30,141 nt of DNA, taken from positions 1-30,141 of IMG/VR virus record IMGVR_UViG_3300042402_005289; one strand, 5' to 3'. This DNA comes from a virus. Each line of letters opens with the position of its first letter. The first letter of the stretch is position 1. Below the pieces are notes generated by a model. That model ran no database searches. It was not told where the DNA came from and saw only the letters and a list, made by a program, of their open reading frames with translations. Shown here piece by piece: positions 1-6,874 of the stretch. The position numbers were made by a program, and so were the translations under genes.

Positions 1-349
1 AGATTTCGTCTACTTCGCTGGCCTTGTTCCTCTTGTTTTTCTTGTCTGTCTTTTTTGCCCGGTCTTCCAGGTAGCCGGACAGATGGCTGTATTCGAGATT
101 TACATTTTTGGCCGGATGGCTATCGATCGATTTTTGCTGATTTTTTAAATTTTCTTGATTCAATAAATCACTTAGATCTTTGTCCATCCCAGAGGGGTCC
201 TCCATGTATGACCAGGATTCGATAACTTCTTTTTTGAATTCAGCTTTGTCTTTAGCGGCTGCGTAGCGCGACTTAATTGAATAAAACAATCTTTCACTGC
301 AGATGCCAAGCGCGACGCCGACTACTGAAAAAAGTATAAGCTCTGCCAC
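1..349 (-). CDS. Partial gene, small membrane-anchored protein (N-terminal 116 residues seen)
   Basis: I do not recognise this protein. Reading leftward from a GTG at 349, the frame stays open to the window edge, so the C-terminus is missing. The first ~20 residues (AELILFSVVGVALGICSE) form one membrane segment, followed by a charged Lys/Glu/Asp/Asn-rich tail. The GTG lies 2 nt after the stop of the upstream gene and has a GGGAAG ribosome site at good spacing, so it is probably the last visible gene of the 2327-to-left-edge operon. Membrane location is predicted from sequence; function is unknown. Confidence 0.7.
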   Translation of the reverse strand, partial: MAELILFSVVGVALGICSERLFYSIKSRYAAAKDKAEFKKEVIESWSYMEDPSGMDKDLSDLLNQENLKNQQKSIDSHPAKNVNLEYSHLSGYLEDRAKKTDKKNKRNKASEVDEI

Positions 350-351
350 TT

Positions 352-645
352 TTACTTCCCTTTCTTCTCGCCTGTGATCATTGATGTCGCGCGGGAGCCA
401 ATAACGTTTGCTAATGATGCAGTTAAAAGAACAAAAGCTGTTCCTTTAATCGAATCCCAATATTCAATATCGAACGATCGCATACGTCCGGTAAACTGGT
501 TTTCTGAATAAAGAGCAAAAATATCAACTGCAGCCCAGAATATGGATCCGAACAAAAATGACATAACCGCCAATAGGGCAGCGGCCTTGGTGGATATTTT
601 GATTAATCCTAAAGCTCCAGCTTCTGATAAGTCTAATTTTTTCAT
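352..645 (-). CDS. Small protein with two predicted membrane segments
   Basis: 97 residues, not recognised. Two hydrophobic stretches (about residues 21-43 and 67-84) suggest an inner-membrane hairpin with a short Lys-rich C-terminus. The ATG overlaps the upstream stop by one base (TAATG) and has an AAAGGA site, so translation is coupled to the preceding gene. The next gene begins 2 nt after its stop and is also membrane-anchored; the two could work together (inference). Confidence 0.75.
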   Translation of the reverse strand: MKKLDLSEAGALGLIKISTKAAALLAVMSFLFGSIFWAAVDIFALYSENQFTGRMRSFDIEYWDSIKGTAFVLLTASLANVIGSRATSMITGEKKGK

Positions 646-1355
646 TATTTGATTCCTTTTCTAAAGTCCGAACTAAGTTTAAGCATGAACCAGTCTCGTT
701 CCCACATCATGCCTATTGCACAGTATCCTATAATGTCCATGTAAGTATCAGCGATCGGTTCATTTCTGGCCTCGCCGGAAGAGTTAATCGAGAGATTCTT
801 CAAGCGCGCTATTTTGTCATGAACCCTGACTAGTAGACCCTGTCTTCCGAATCGAGCAATGTTGTCGTGCCCATAGTCGTGCTGTTTTTCGGCGAGAGTC
901 TGGGCAATTGATGCGCAGGACATGAAGACGCCTACGGCATGATCGGTTGAATTTTTTGTTTTTTTGTTGCCTGCAGCGGGAGCTTCTGGTTCCGCCGGAG
1001 GAAGTGAGTTAAAAATTCCACGATTTATACCAGCCGCAGCAGCAATCGATCCTAAAATTTTCCATTCTTCAACCCAATAAGCGTTATCTGAATCGAACCA
1101 GTTAAAAGAATTAATCATTCCTTCGAATTGATTATCGATCAATTTAATACATTCTGTAATTATGTTTAAACTATCTGGAGCTGCCTGGCCAGAGAATGGA
1201 ACTGGAAACAGATTTTTACTGTTTTTTTCAAATTGATCCAGGTGCCCGGCAATTTGGTTGCATTTTCCGAATATTTCCCACACGCACGCGTTAGCTGCAT
1301 CTTCCCAGAATAAATGAGTGCCTGGATCTTGGTCTTCTACCACCGTCAATGACAT
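645..1355 (-). CDS. DUF1599/Nmad1-like (nucleotide-modification-associated) protein
   Basis: 236 residues. The C-terminal third carries the pattern I associate with DUF1599 (nucleotide modification associated domain 1): K157..DYG at 160-162, a VRVHDKIARLKNL block at 176-188, and EPIADTYMDIIGY at 199-211. The family is an all-helical, MazG-like domain found in phages and thought to act on nucleotides or modified bases. The first ~145 residues, ending in a Pro/Ala-rich linker, are an extension I do not recognise. The start directly abuts the upstream stop (TAGATG) and its stop overlaps the next start. The first codons contain a C-box-like stretch (see 1340-1350). The family call is fairly confident, the substrate unknown. 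Confidence 0.75.
   Translation of the reverse strand: MSLTVVEDQDPGTHLFWEDAANACVWEIFGKCNQIAGHLDQFEKNSKNLFPVPFSGQAAPDSLNIITECIKLIDNQFEGMINSFNWFDSDNAYWVEEWKILGSIAAAAGINRGIFNSLPPAEPEAPAAGNKKTKNSTDHAVGVFMSCASIAQTLAEKQHDYGHDNIARFGRQGLLVRVHDKIARLKNLSINSSGEARNEPIADTYMDIIGYCAIGMMWERDWFMLKLSSDFRKGIK
1340..1350 (-). other. C-box-like sequence at a gene start
   Basis: The start region of the DUF1599-like gene reads TTGACGGTGGTAGAA on the minus strand, matching the C-box consensus TTGACGGTGGCGGAA at 13 of 15 bases. Here it is coding (LTVVE), unlike the intergenic copies, so it may be coincidence or a binding site near a start codon. Confidence 0.3.
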
Positions 1356-1829
1356 CTATAGGTCTCCATCTAATAGTTTTTCCCACGTCTCTGGTGGGTT
1401 CACCCTTATCTCAAATCTAACCAGATCTGCTAGCTCGTCAAGCATTTTGATCCACCTATCTTCTGCCGGGTCGTCGCTGTCGTCGCTGTCGAGCTTGTCC
1501 AGCATTGCCATGATCTTGTCTTTTGAAAAACATGCAATTATTGATTTATCATTAGCTCCTCTGGCCAGGACCGGGCCGTCTGAGCCCAGAGCTTCGAAAG
1601 GCACGTGGATGGCCGTAACAACAATGTCATCTTCCGTGAAGATAAATACGGTATTTTGAGCAGGGCCGGAGCTGTCTAGCATTTCTTGAGCAACCAGTGC
1701 TGCGATATCTTCGTTTATCTTGGCCCCAAGTAAAGATTCTTTTAGATTTTTAAATATTTTATCTTTGTTTTGATTTTCGTCATCGAAGCCTAGCTCTATC
1801 CATTTTTTCTTAGAATCCCAGTTGATCAT
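1356..1829 (-). CDS. Unknown acidic protein
   Basis: 157 residues, not recognised. Predicted mixed alpha/beta with a strongly acidic stretch (LDSDDSDDPAED, about residues 112-123) and no membrane segment. I chose the ATG at 1829 because AAGGAGATCGACA precedes it; an upstream in-frame ATG has no such site. It overlaps the end of the upstream gene by 20 nt and abuts the start of the next, typical of a translationally coupled phage operon. Confidence 0.75.
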   Translation of the reverse strand: MINWDSKKKWIELGFDDENQNKDKIFKNLKESLLGAKINEDIAALVAQEMLDSSGPAQNTVFIFTEDDIVVTAIHVPFEALGSDGPVLARGANDKSIIACFSKDKIMAMLDKLDSDDSDDPAEDRWIKMLDELADLVRFEIRVNPPETWEKLLDGDL

Positions 1830-2160
1830 TGTCGATCTCCTTTTCGTTGGCGGTAATGGTTTTTTGTTCAATTTCTACTGCAGCGTCGTAGATGACCTCC
1901 CAGTAGATGTCCCACAATCTTGGGTCTTCCATGCAATAGGAGGAGATTAGGTGGAGGATGTCTTCTGAACATGTCTGGATAAATTTACGAGAATTAGTAG
2001 AATTAACAGCGTCGAGCTCTTCGAGTGTTGTGGACTCATGAGATTCTCTAAGAATAGAAATAGGGTCAAAAGGCAAAGAATACATAATTAAATTTATGCG
2101 CGCCTGTGACTTCGGGTCGATGTAGTCGCCCAGCATCCATGGTTCTTCGTTGATGTCCAT
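1810..2160 (-). CDS. Unknown small acidic protein
   Basis: 116 residues, not recognised; predicted helical and soluble. The start at 2160 follows AAAGGTAATC and lies 2 nt after the upstream stop; the longer reading frame upstream would overlap the zinc-protein gene and is rejected. It is the second gene of the leftward operon. Confidence 0.72.
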   Translation of the reverse strand: MDINEEPWMLGDYIDPKSQARINLIMYSLPFDPISILRESHESTTLEELDAVNSTNSRKFIQTCSEDILHLISSYCMEDPRLWDIYWEVIYDAAVEIEQKTITANEKEIDNDQLGF

Positions 2161-2162
2161 GA

Positions 2163-2327
2163 TTACCTTTCGTATTTTTTTGTTTCGTAACAATCGAGAC
2201 AGAGGGGATCGCTCCAACGTTGGTCCCCATAGATATCTGCCTTATCGAAGCTGGCTTCACATTCGAAGCAGATAATGGTTCCATCATCTTCTGGCGTCCA
2301 TGATTCTATCGGTAGCTGTTTGATCAT
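2163..2327 (-). CDS. Small two-CxxC zinc-binding protein
   Basis: 54 residues with CFEC and CLDC pairs about 23 residues apart, a typical single zinc-ribbon or treble-clef layout, so a small DNA-, RNA- or protein-binding protein is likely. The start is chosen from AAAGGAGAAAC directly upstream. It is the first gene of the leftward operon, with a canonical promoter 26 nt further upstream. The function is not otherwise deducible. Confidence 0.78.
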   Translation of the reverse strand: MIKQLPIESWTPEDDGTIICFECEASFDKADIYGDQRWSDPLCLDCYETKKYER

Positions 2328-2352
2328 GTTTCTCCTTTGATCTGGTCTACAC

Positions 2353-2381
2353 ACTCTATCCACCACCGTTGATTATGTCAA
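2353..2381 (-). promoter_or_regulatory. Promoter of the leftward operon, with C-box-like spacer
   Basis: TTGACA (2376-2381), 17-bp spacer, TAGAGT (2353-2358), reading leftward into the 2327 gene. The spacer contains TCAACGGTGGTGGA, which resembles the C-box TTGACGGTGGCGGA at 11 of 14 positions and could be a regulator site. Confidence 0.75.
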
Positions 2382-2453
2382 CTGCATTTAAAATTATTCT
2401 ATGTAAAAGATAATGTAATTTTTTCAAAATATGAACCAGACATACAAGCGCGA

Positions 2454-2467
2454 CGAACATATGTTCG
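2454..2467. promoter_or_regulatory. LexA (SOS) operator
   Basis: CGAACATATGTTCG is a perfect 14-bp palindrome and fits the Gram-positive/actinobacterial LexA consensus CGAAC-N4-GTTCG. It lies 15 bp before the start codon of the 2483 gene, just upstream of a TAACAT -10 (2470-2475), so LexA bound here would block that promoter. Confidence 0.82.
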
Positions 2468-2469
2468 AT

Positions 2470-2475
2470 TAACAT
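2470..2475 (+). promoter_or_regulatory. -10 box for the LexA-controlled gene
   Basis: TAACAT fits TANNNT and ends 7 nt before the ATG at 2483, predicting a leaderless or nearly leaderless mRNA. No ribosome site precedes the ATG and no good -35 is visible. Confidence 0.5.
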
Positions 2476-2482
2476 TTACAGC

Positions 2483-2875
2483 ATGGACAACAACACAAAA
2501 TTTAATACTTATCTAGGGGCACTTGGCGAATACATTTCGCGAGAAGGAAATTCAAAAGTTCCAGCAATTCATATTGAAAAATATAAAGAAAATGAAATAT
2601 CTCTTGGTGCATGGGTTGGATATATTCGACAGAGATATCGTAAAAATCTTCTTCCTCTGGATCGAGTAAAAAAAATGGAAGAAATTAATCATTGGCAGTG
2701 GGGCCCTTTCCAGCCAGGACCAGCTACAGACGATGAAAGAAATATTCAGATTTATTCAATGAGATCTAGCGGAGCTTCACTTCGAGAGATCGCAGATGAG
2801 TTTGATCTTTCGCGTCAGCGTGTTCATCAGATAATCAAACGTTCTCAAGCAGGCTCTTCCACCACCGTCAATTAG
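2483..2875 (+). CDS. Helicase-associated-domain protein with sigma-4-like HTH
   Basis: 130 residues. Residues ~7-75 match the helicase-associated (HA) domain pattern: VP..H...Y.. then LGAWVGYIRQRYRKNLL and a Trp-rich end (HWQW). Residues 99-120 (SLREIADEFDLSRQRVHQII) form a helix-turn-helix like sigma region 4.2. A DNA-binding role is likely; HA domains are common in actinobacterial and phage proteins. It sits behind a LexA box, so it is probably induced by DNA damage. The last codons (..SSTTVN, stop) lie inside a C-box copy, meaning that repeat overlaps the gene end. Confidence 0.82.
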   Translation: MDNNTKFNTYLGALGEYISREGNSKVPAIHIEKYKENEISLGAWVGYIRQRYRKNLLPLDRVKKMEEINHWQWGPFQPGPATDDERNIQIYSMRSSGASLREIADEFDLSRQRVHQIIKRSQAGSSTTVN

Positions 2876-3024
2876 TTCCCACGAGAAACAGTTTGTTGTT
2901 ATTGAATTAATAAGGCAGGGCGACGCGATGGTAACAAGTAGAAAATTTCCGAACGAATGGTCATCAAAAGACAACTTCGGCAGCTCCAGGAAAGAGCCCC
3001 GGGCTGTTAAACCCAGCGGGGCTC
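2857..3024. repeat. Composite element copy 0: C-box and D hairpin, no clear B-box
   Basis: C-box TTCCACCACCGTCAA at 2857-2871 and a D hairpin at 2994-3024 (GAGCCCCGGGCTG / CAGCGGGGCTC). No CATTATC-type B-box is seen between them, which makes this the most divergent copy. The C-box overlaps the end of the HA/HTH gene and the D hairpin lies inside the 2928 reading frame. Confidence 0.65.
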
Positions 3025-3242
3025 CAAACAGCATGGCGGCAGGAATCATCGGGTTCGTTCTACTTGTGGTTGTTGTGAGCTTGCTCGGCTCGGCTCTTGC
3101 GCGTGTACTCCACACGGCAGGCGTAGTCCAGTGGCAGTTGTCGGTGCTGGAAGTCTTTGCCATATCTTCTATTTCTGTGACGCTTCGCGCTATTGATAGA
3201 GCAGTTTTCGGAGCGATAGATCGGTTCGGTGGCAACAAGTAG
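2928..3242 (+). CDS. Probable small membrane protein
   Basis: 104 residues from the ATG at 2928, which follows an AGGG site; not recognised. Hydrophobic segments at about 36-59 (AAGIIGFVLLVVVVSLLGSA) and 70-87 suggest two membrane spans. Residues ~23-33 are encoded by a D hairpin, so the first 35 residues may not be native and the ATG at 3033 (MAAGIIGF) is an alternative start without a ribosome site. Its 3' half overlaps an opposite-strand frame (3060-3308); at most one of these overlapping segments is likely to be fully functional. I favour this strand because its composition is more protein-like. Confidence 0.5.
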   Translation: MVTSRKFPNEWSSKDNFGSSRKEPRAVKPSGAPNSMAAGIIGFVLLVVVVSLLGSALARVLHTAGVVQWQLSVLEVFAISSISVTLRAIDRAVFGAIDRFGGNK

Positions 3243-3308
3243 CGCACGAGCAACCAGCGCAACAAAAAATGCAAAACTGGCGAGAAGCAAGAATGTCAGT
3301 AAGTTCAT
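3060..3308 (-). CDS. Possible small membrane protein overlapping the opposite-strand gene
   Basis: 82 residues. Its ATG overlaps the upstream stop (ATGA) with AAAGGT in front, a typical coupled start, and residues 2-27 form a strong membrane segment. The rest is Arg/Asn/His-rich and antisense to the 2928 gene, which argues against it. It may be a real short membrane protein with an unimportant tail, or spurious. Confidence 0.35.
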   Translation of the reverse strand: MNLLTFLLLASFAFFVALVARALLVATEPIYRSENCSINSAKRHRNRRYGKDFQHRQLPLDYACRVEYTRKSRAEQAHNNHK

Positions 3309-3532
3309 TGCATTACCTTTTCATTAAGAGCGATTATCTGCTTTAACACTTCACGAATATCGGGAATCTCGTAACTGTTGAGAGTGTCTAGATCTCTCTG
3401 TGCCTGTGCTGGCGTGTATGAGTCGTTAATTAGATCATCGCATACGCTTTTGGCGAAGTGAGTCATAGAGAGACAAACGAGAAATAATTTGTCAGCAAGT
3501 TCAGTACCAAGTGTTATTTCATTGCTGGGCAT
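3305..3532 (-). CDS. Unknown small helical protein
   Basis: 75 residues, not recognised; predicted all-helical and soluble with two Cys (CLSM.., SVCDD). The ATG follows AAAGG at good spacing. It is the leftmost gene of the repeat-punctuated block: two degenerate A-boxes lie just upstream. Its promoter is unclear; TTTTGC, 17 bp, GATAAT ending in the 3555 A-box is one possibility. Confidence 0.7.
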   Translation of the reverse strand: MPSNEITLGTELADKLFLVCLSMTHFAKSVCDDLINDSYTPAQAQRDLDTLNSYEIPDIREVLKQIIALNEKVMQ

Positions 3533-3554
3533 AGTGAGCCTTTCTAGTAATTTA

Positions 3555-3613
3555 CATTATCCTGAGTATTGTTTTTAAGCAAAAGATTCACCTATTACAT
3601 TATCCTTGAGTAA
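3555..3613 (-). repeat. Two degenerate A-boxes
   Basis: Plus-strand CATTATCCTGAGTA (3555-3568) and CATTATCCTTGAGT (3598-3611) are diverged copies of CATTATCCTTTAGT, the complement of the A-box. They lie upstream of the 3532 gene in a 190-nt gap. Confidence 0.6.
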
Positions 3614-3680
3614 ACGATTCTGCTACCTGTAGAGCAAAACTTTATTTATGAACACTAACAGTGTTAGGGGAAGTCACATT

Positions 3681-3694
3681 ACTAAAGGATAATG
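3681..3694 (+). repeat. A-box
   Basis: Exact ACTAAAGGATAATG, 30 bp downstream of the VWA gene stop, in inverted orientation to the two copies at 3555-3613. A CACTAACAGTGTTAG inverted repeat precedes it at about 3654. Confidence 0.8.
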
Positions 3695-3723
3695 TAACTC
3701 CCCCTACCAACTGCTGGAGAGGT

Positions 3724-5259
3724 TTACGGCATAGGTAAATTACCCATGTGCGCTTTCCATGTTTGCTTAAACTGATAAGGATAAACAGTTTGGGCTTTGC
3801 CACCATTCGCCAACTTTGACAACTGGATTAACGCTTCCTCAATGTGAGGCACGATAATATAGTTATGCTTATTGGCGTATGTTAGACACTGCATGGAAAG
3901 TAGTTCATGGAAGCCATCGTTTTTTCCGCAAACTCCACCATCCGTGATCCACACCAACGGAGAAGTTTTGTGTTTTTGATTTTCTACTCCCCAAACTATT
4001 GCTGGGTAGTCAACTCCATTGCCATAGCCATAGTCAATGCCTGATAGTGATTCCACCATTTTGCCTTTGTCAGCAACAACCCATAAGTTAGAACCCTTGT
4101 CATTGTTCCTGTCGCTGTAAATAGCAACAGTACAGCCAGGTGCGTAACTGATAATTTTTTCTATCTGTTCTTCAGTGAATGACATGGAGCCACTTCCATC
4201 AATGATTACCATGCCACCGCTGCCCTTTATCTTTTTGTCAAAAACCCTCATTGCTGGGTCTGTGAGTAGTCGGTGCATACGACGGGGGCGACGACCCATA
4301 TTTGTAGCAATGCGCTTTTTACCGATAGTGCCTTTCAGCATTTTTGGTAATGGCACACGCTCTACTCGTAACTCTGCCCACGATGGGACTCCACCAGCAC
4401 TAACTGGAGAAATGTTACCGAGAGGGTTTCCGTCTTTCTTGGCTTCCGTGTAGTCACCCTTATTCCCAATGCCTGACTTCTTCTCTACATCATCCTTTGG
4501 TAACGAGCCACTGCTAGGAACACCCTTTGGGGCTGGTGGTGGTGGGGGTGGTGGTGGGAAAGAAGCAATCCTGTCAACCCATTCCGCAATTCGTTCGGTC
4601 TGAGCAAAACCAACAGGCTCTAATCCACCATGTTCACGAGTATCGCCAAGACTCGTGTATTTGCTGGATTTTTTCATTTCCTTTAATGCTTTCTTGCTTA
4701 TCGCCAGTAGAGAATCTCCCCAATGACGATTATGCCTGCGAACACCATTAAGGAAAGGCTTTAGCCCATTCGTGTTAGTCGCTGCGATAGTCATGGCAAC
4801 TGCTCCTGCCCAATCTCCCGTCTTGGAAAGACGTTCTCCTGTTGCTAGTTCAGAGCCATTGATTAGTGATTCCTTGACTGGAATGCCGACAGATTCACAT
4901 AGGAAGTTCACACGAAGTTCCTCAACAACTCTCATGGCCTGCTCTGAAGCAATGCCACGAGAAATGAAGTTACTAAACTGCTCAGGGGTCGGTGAGATTT
5001 TGCTGTGCATTAGTTCGTGAGCCCGAACAGCACGACTGTAGTCGTCATCAGCAAATGGAGCGTACATAACTCTGTTGCCAATATCTGTTCTTGGTTCTCC
5101 CGAAATAGCACGACAATCCTCAACTTGCCAAACTTCGTGAGCAATATCTTTTCTGCCAATTATCGTAGGTTCGGCTTTCGCCGTTCCCACACTCACGGAA
5201 TCGCTGGAGTGTGGGAACGGTTTGCCACCGCTACTTTTTGTTGAGTTAAGGGTTGTCAT
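3724..5259 (-). CDS. HExxH metalloprotein with VWA/MIDAS domain (partner of an AAA ATPase)
   Basis: 511 residues. An N-terminal HELMH (81-85) followed by an EELRVN block (114-119) looks like a zinc metallopeptidase core. A proline run (235-242) and Lys/Gly-rich linker lead to a C-terminal von Willebrand A domain with the MIDAS motif DGSGS (354-358) and a WITDGG motif (438-443). It resembles the CobT-like or peptidase partner encoded next to CobS/MoxR-type AAA proteins in phages; such pairs remodel or insert metal into target complexes. The start overlaps the ATPase stop (TGATG) with GGAG 7 nt upstream, so the two are co-translated. The target is unknown; cobalamin synthesis is unlikely without other genes. 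Confidence 0.85.
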   Translation of the reverse strand: MTTLNSTKSSGGKPFPHSSDSVSVGTAKAEPTIIGRKDIAHEVWQVEDCRAISGEPRTDIGNRVMYAPFADDDYSRAVRAHELMHSKISPTPEQFSNFISRGIASEQAMRVVEELRVNFLCESVGIPVKESLINGSELATGERLSKTGDWAGAVAMTIAATNTNGLKPFLNGVRRHNRHWGDSLLAISKKALKEMKKSSKYTSLGDTREHGGLEPVGFAQTERIAEWVDRIASFPPPPPPPPAPKGVPSSGSLPKDDVEKKSGIGNKGDYTEAKKDGNPLGNISPVSAGGVPSWAELRVERVPLPKMLKGTIGKKRIATNMGRRPRRMHRLLTDPAMRVFDKKIKGSGGMVIIDGSGSMSFTEEQIEKIISYAPGCTVAIYSDRNNDKGSNLWVVADKGKMVESLSGIDYGYGNGVDYPAIVWGVENQKHKTSPLVWITDGGVCGKNDGFHELLSMQCLTYANKHNYIIVPHIEEALIQLSKLANGGKAQTVYPYQFKQTWKAHMGNLPMP

Positions 5260-5984
5260 CAGGAAACTCCGTCCACTGAAAATGCGTCAAGGATTTGCTT
5301 TGCACGACGACCGAATGTGAGTTCACACGCACGTTCCATGCCGACAGATTTGCGCAATTTGTCGAGAGCAAGAAATGCTCGCAAAGAGATTCTGTCGTCG
5401 CCAGCGTCAGCCATGCGAACTGCGTATTTACGCAAGTCAGACGAAAGACGAAGTAGAGCAGTTGGGTGCGGAGCGTCAATACGGATACGAATTGGGAAAC
5501 GGTCTGCCAACGCTGTTGGGAGTTCTCCCATATTCTCAATGTTCGTTGTCATGATCGCTGAGAATCCTTCAGACGGTTTGAGTACATCGCCAGTTTCGGG
5601 ATGCTCAAATGATGCTGATTCAGGTGAGTCAAGCATGGCGAGAAGCGTTGCGAAAACGTCGCCACCTGCCTTGTCAATTTCGTCAACGATCAAGCGACCG
5701 CCATTAACGCCGTTGCCTTTCCATGCTTTGAGAGCAGAACCATCAAGCCACTGGAAGCCACCATGCTTAGAAGGCATGAATCCACCAGTAACGTCCATGT
5801 TCGTCATGTCCTCTGTGCAAACAAGACGAAATGCTCCTGCTTCTACATTGCCCATGCTCATTCCTGCATAAGTCTTTCCGATACCGCTTGGTCCGAAAAG
5901 AATTATTCTGTCAATTCCTGCCTCTAGGCATTCGTTAAATGCTTTCCAGCATTCGGGTAGTGTGTTGTCTGTGGTTGTAACCAT
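5259..5984 (-). CDS. MoxR/CobS-like AAA+ ATPase
   Basis: 241 residues. Walker A GPSGIGKT (31-38), Walker B RLIVDEID (97-104), sensor-1 TTN (146-148) and an arginine-finger-type ALADRF (158-163) define a compact AAA+ module of the MoxR/dynein-related kind. It is short, essentially a bare ATPase domain, and is followed by the overlapping HExxH/VWA gene, the usual pairing for a ring ATPase and its MIDAS-domain adaptor. GAGGAG precedes the ATG; a TTAACA-17-TAATCT promoter lies about 40 nt upstream. Confidence 0.88.
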   Translation of the reverse strand: MVTTTDNTLPECWKAFNECLEAGIDRIILFGPSGIGKTYAGMSMGNVEAGAFRLVCTEDMTNMDVTGGFMPSKHGGFQWLDGSALKAWKGNGVNGGRLIVDEIDKAGGDVFATLLAMLDSPESASFEHPETGDVLKPSEGFSAIMTTNIENMGELPTALADRFPIRIRIDAPHPTALLRLSSDLRKYAVRMADAGDDRISLRAFLALDKLRKSVGMERACELTFGRRAKQILDAFSVDGVS

Positions 5985-6024
5985 TGTCTAGTCTCCTCTA
6001 GTAGTTGGGATGGATTACTTAGTC

Positions 6025-6053
6025 AGATTAACATGGCAGGGACAGACTGTTAA
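6025..6053 (-). promoter_or_regulatory. Class-P promoter of the AAA-VWA pair
   Basis: TTAACA (6048-6053), 17 bp, TAATCT (6025-6030). The spacer begins GTCTGTCCC, the conserved class-P operator half. Confidence 0.75.
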
Positions 6054-6084
6054 TTAAATTGAGTGTGAGTGAAAGCAGTTCTTA

Positions 6085-6370
6085 CATCATCCTTTAGTAA
6101 CGGCGACCCTTTCCCCCACCGTCAATCTCTACCCGTGAGGAACAGTGAGAGAGAACCACATAATTTTTTTGCAAATTATTTTTCTTACATTATCCCAGCA
6201 TGCCCCCGACAGAGACGAATTGATGTTGCTTGCGTGTGCGGGTTGGAGCCCCGGGCTCTGCACGCGTAGCGGGGCTTACACTGAGCTCGATTTATGGATG
6301 TTGCATTATCCTTTAGTAAGCGAATTTACATTATCCTTTAGTAACAAGACGGCCGTTGTAAAGGATAATG
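6085..6370. repeat. Composite element copy 1 in a 400-nt gene-free gap
   Basis: The gap 5985-6383 has no convincing gene. It holds an A-box variant CATCATCCTTTAGT (6085-6098), C-box (6111-6125), B-box (6188-6209), D hairpin (6247-6277), two A-boxes (6304-6317, 6329-6342) and an inverted partner TAAAGGATAATG (6359-6370). The last two could pair as a 13-bp stem with a loop containing AAGACGGCCGTT. Confidence 0.8.
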
Positions 6371-6383
6371 TAGAGCCGAATCA

Positions 6384-6863
6384 TCACTCACGCTCTGGTG
6401 GGCAAGTTGCTTCGTAGAGACCATTCTTTATCTTCTTATAGTGGAGAGACTCCTTGATGTACCCTAAGGTTGTCTGATACGAGAACCCAGCGACCTCAAC
6501 AAGTTGGTCTATGGAGAACTGCTCTCCTACATGGTCTTGTGCAAACTGCTCAAAAGCTGACCACTTGTCTCGTCGCTTCTCGGGCTTCTCGCTCTCATCA
6601 CTGACAGAATGTCCAGTGAATCCATCTACTATATATTTTGCGATGTCGTCGGGAACGCCGTAGGTGCGTAGGAAATGCAATGGGTGACGGGTGCTTCCTT
6701 CACGCTGCCAAATGAGCAATACGTCCATTCCACGAACGGTCTCGGTGGCACGAGTGCTTTCATCTTTCGGAACTGAAAATGCATCTTTATATTTTTTTAC
6801 AAGTTTTTGCCATAAGCCTTTATGGACTTCCAATACGAGTTCGGGGGTGATGGTCGTTTGCAT
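6384..6863 (-). CDS. Winged-helix-like protein starting inside an A-box
   Basis: 159 residues, family not recognised. The C-terminal ~40 residues (116-150: FSIDQLVEVAGFSYQTTLGY...) look like a helix-turn-helix or winged-helix, so DNA binding is plausible; the centre has a charged linker (SDESEKPEKRRDK). The start codon is the ATG of the A-box ACTAAAGGATAATG and overlaps the upstream stop (TAATG), so translation is coupled. The AAAGG of the box sits only 3 nt from the ATG, close for a ribosome site. Confidence 0.75.
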   Translation of the reverse strand: MQTTITPELVLEVHKGLWQKLVKKYKDAFSVPKDESTRATETVRGMDVLLIWQREGSTRHPLHFLRTYGVPDDIAKYIVDGFTGHSVSDESEKPEKRRDKWSAFEQFAQDHVGEQFSIDQLVEVAGFSYQTTLGYIKESLHYKKIKNGLYEATCPPERE

Positions 6864-6874
6864 TATCCTTTAGT
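6861..6874 (-). repeat. A-box forming a stop/start junction
   Basis: Exact A-box. In this copy ACT AAA GGA TAA is the end of the 58-aa gene (..TKG, stop) and the final ATG starts the next gene. Confidence 0.85.

Noticed and set aside
2777-3274. Leftward 165-codon frame
   Set aside because: Antisense to the HA/HTH gene and the 2928 frame, with no ribosome site and poor composition.
5317-5871. Rightward 184-codon frame
   Set aside because: Antisense shadow of the AAA ATPase, which has all its motifs.
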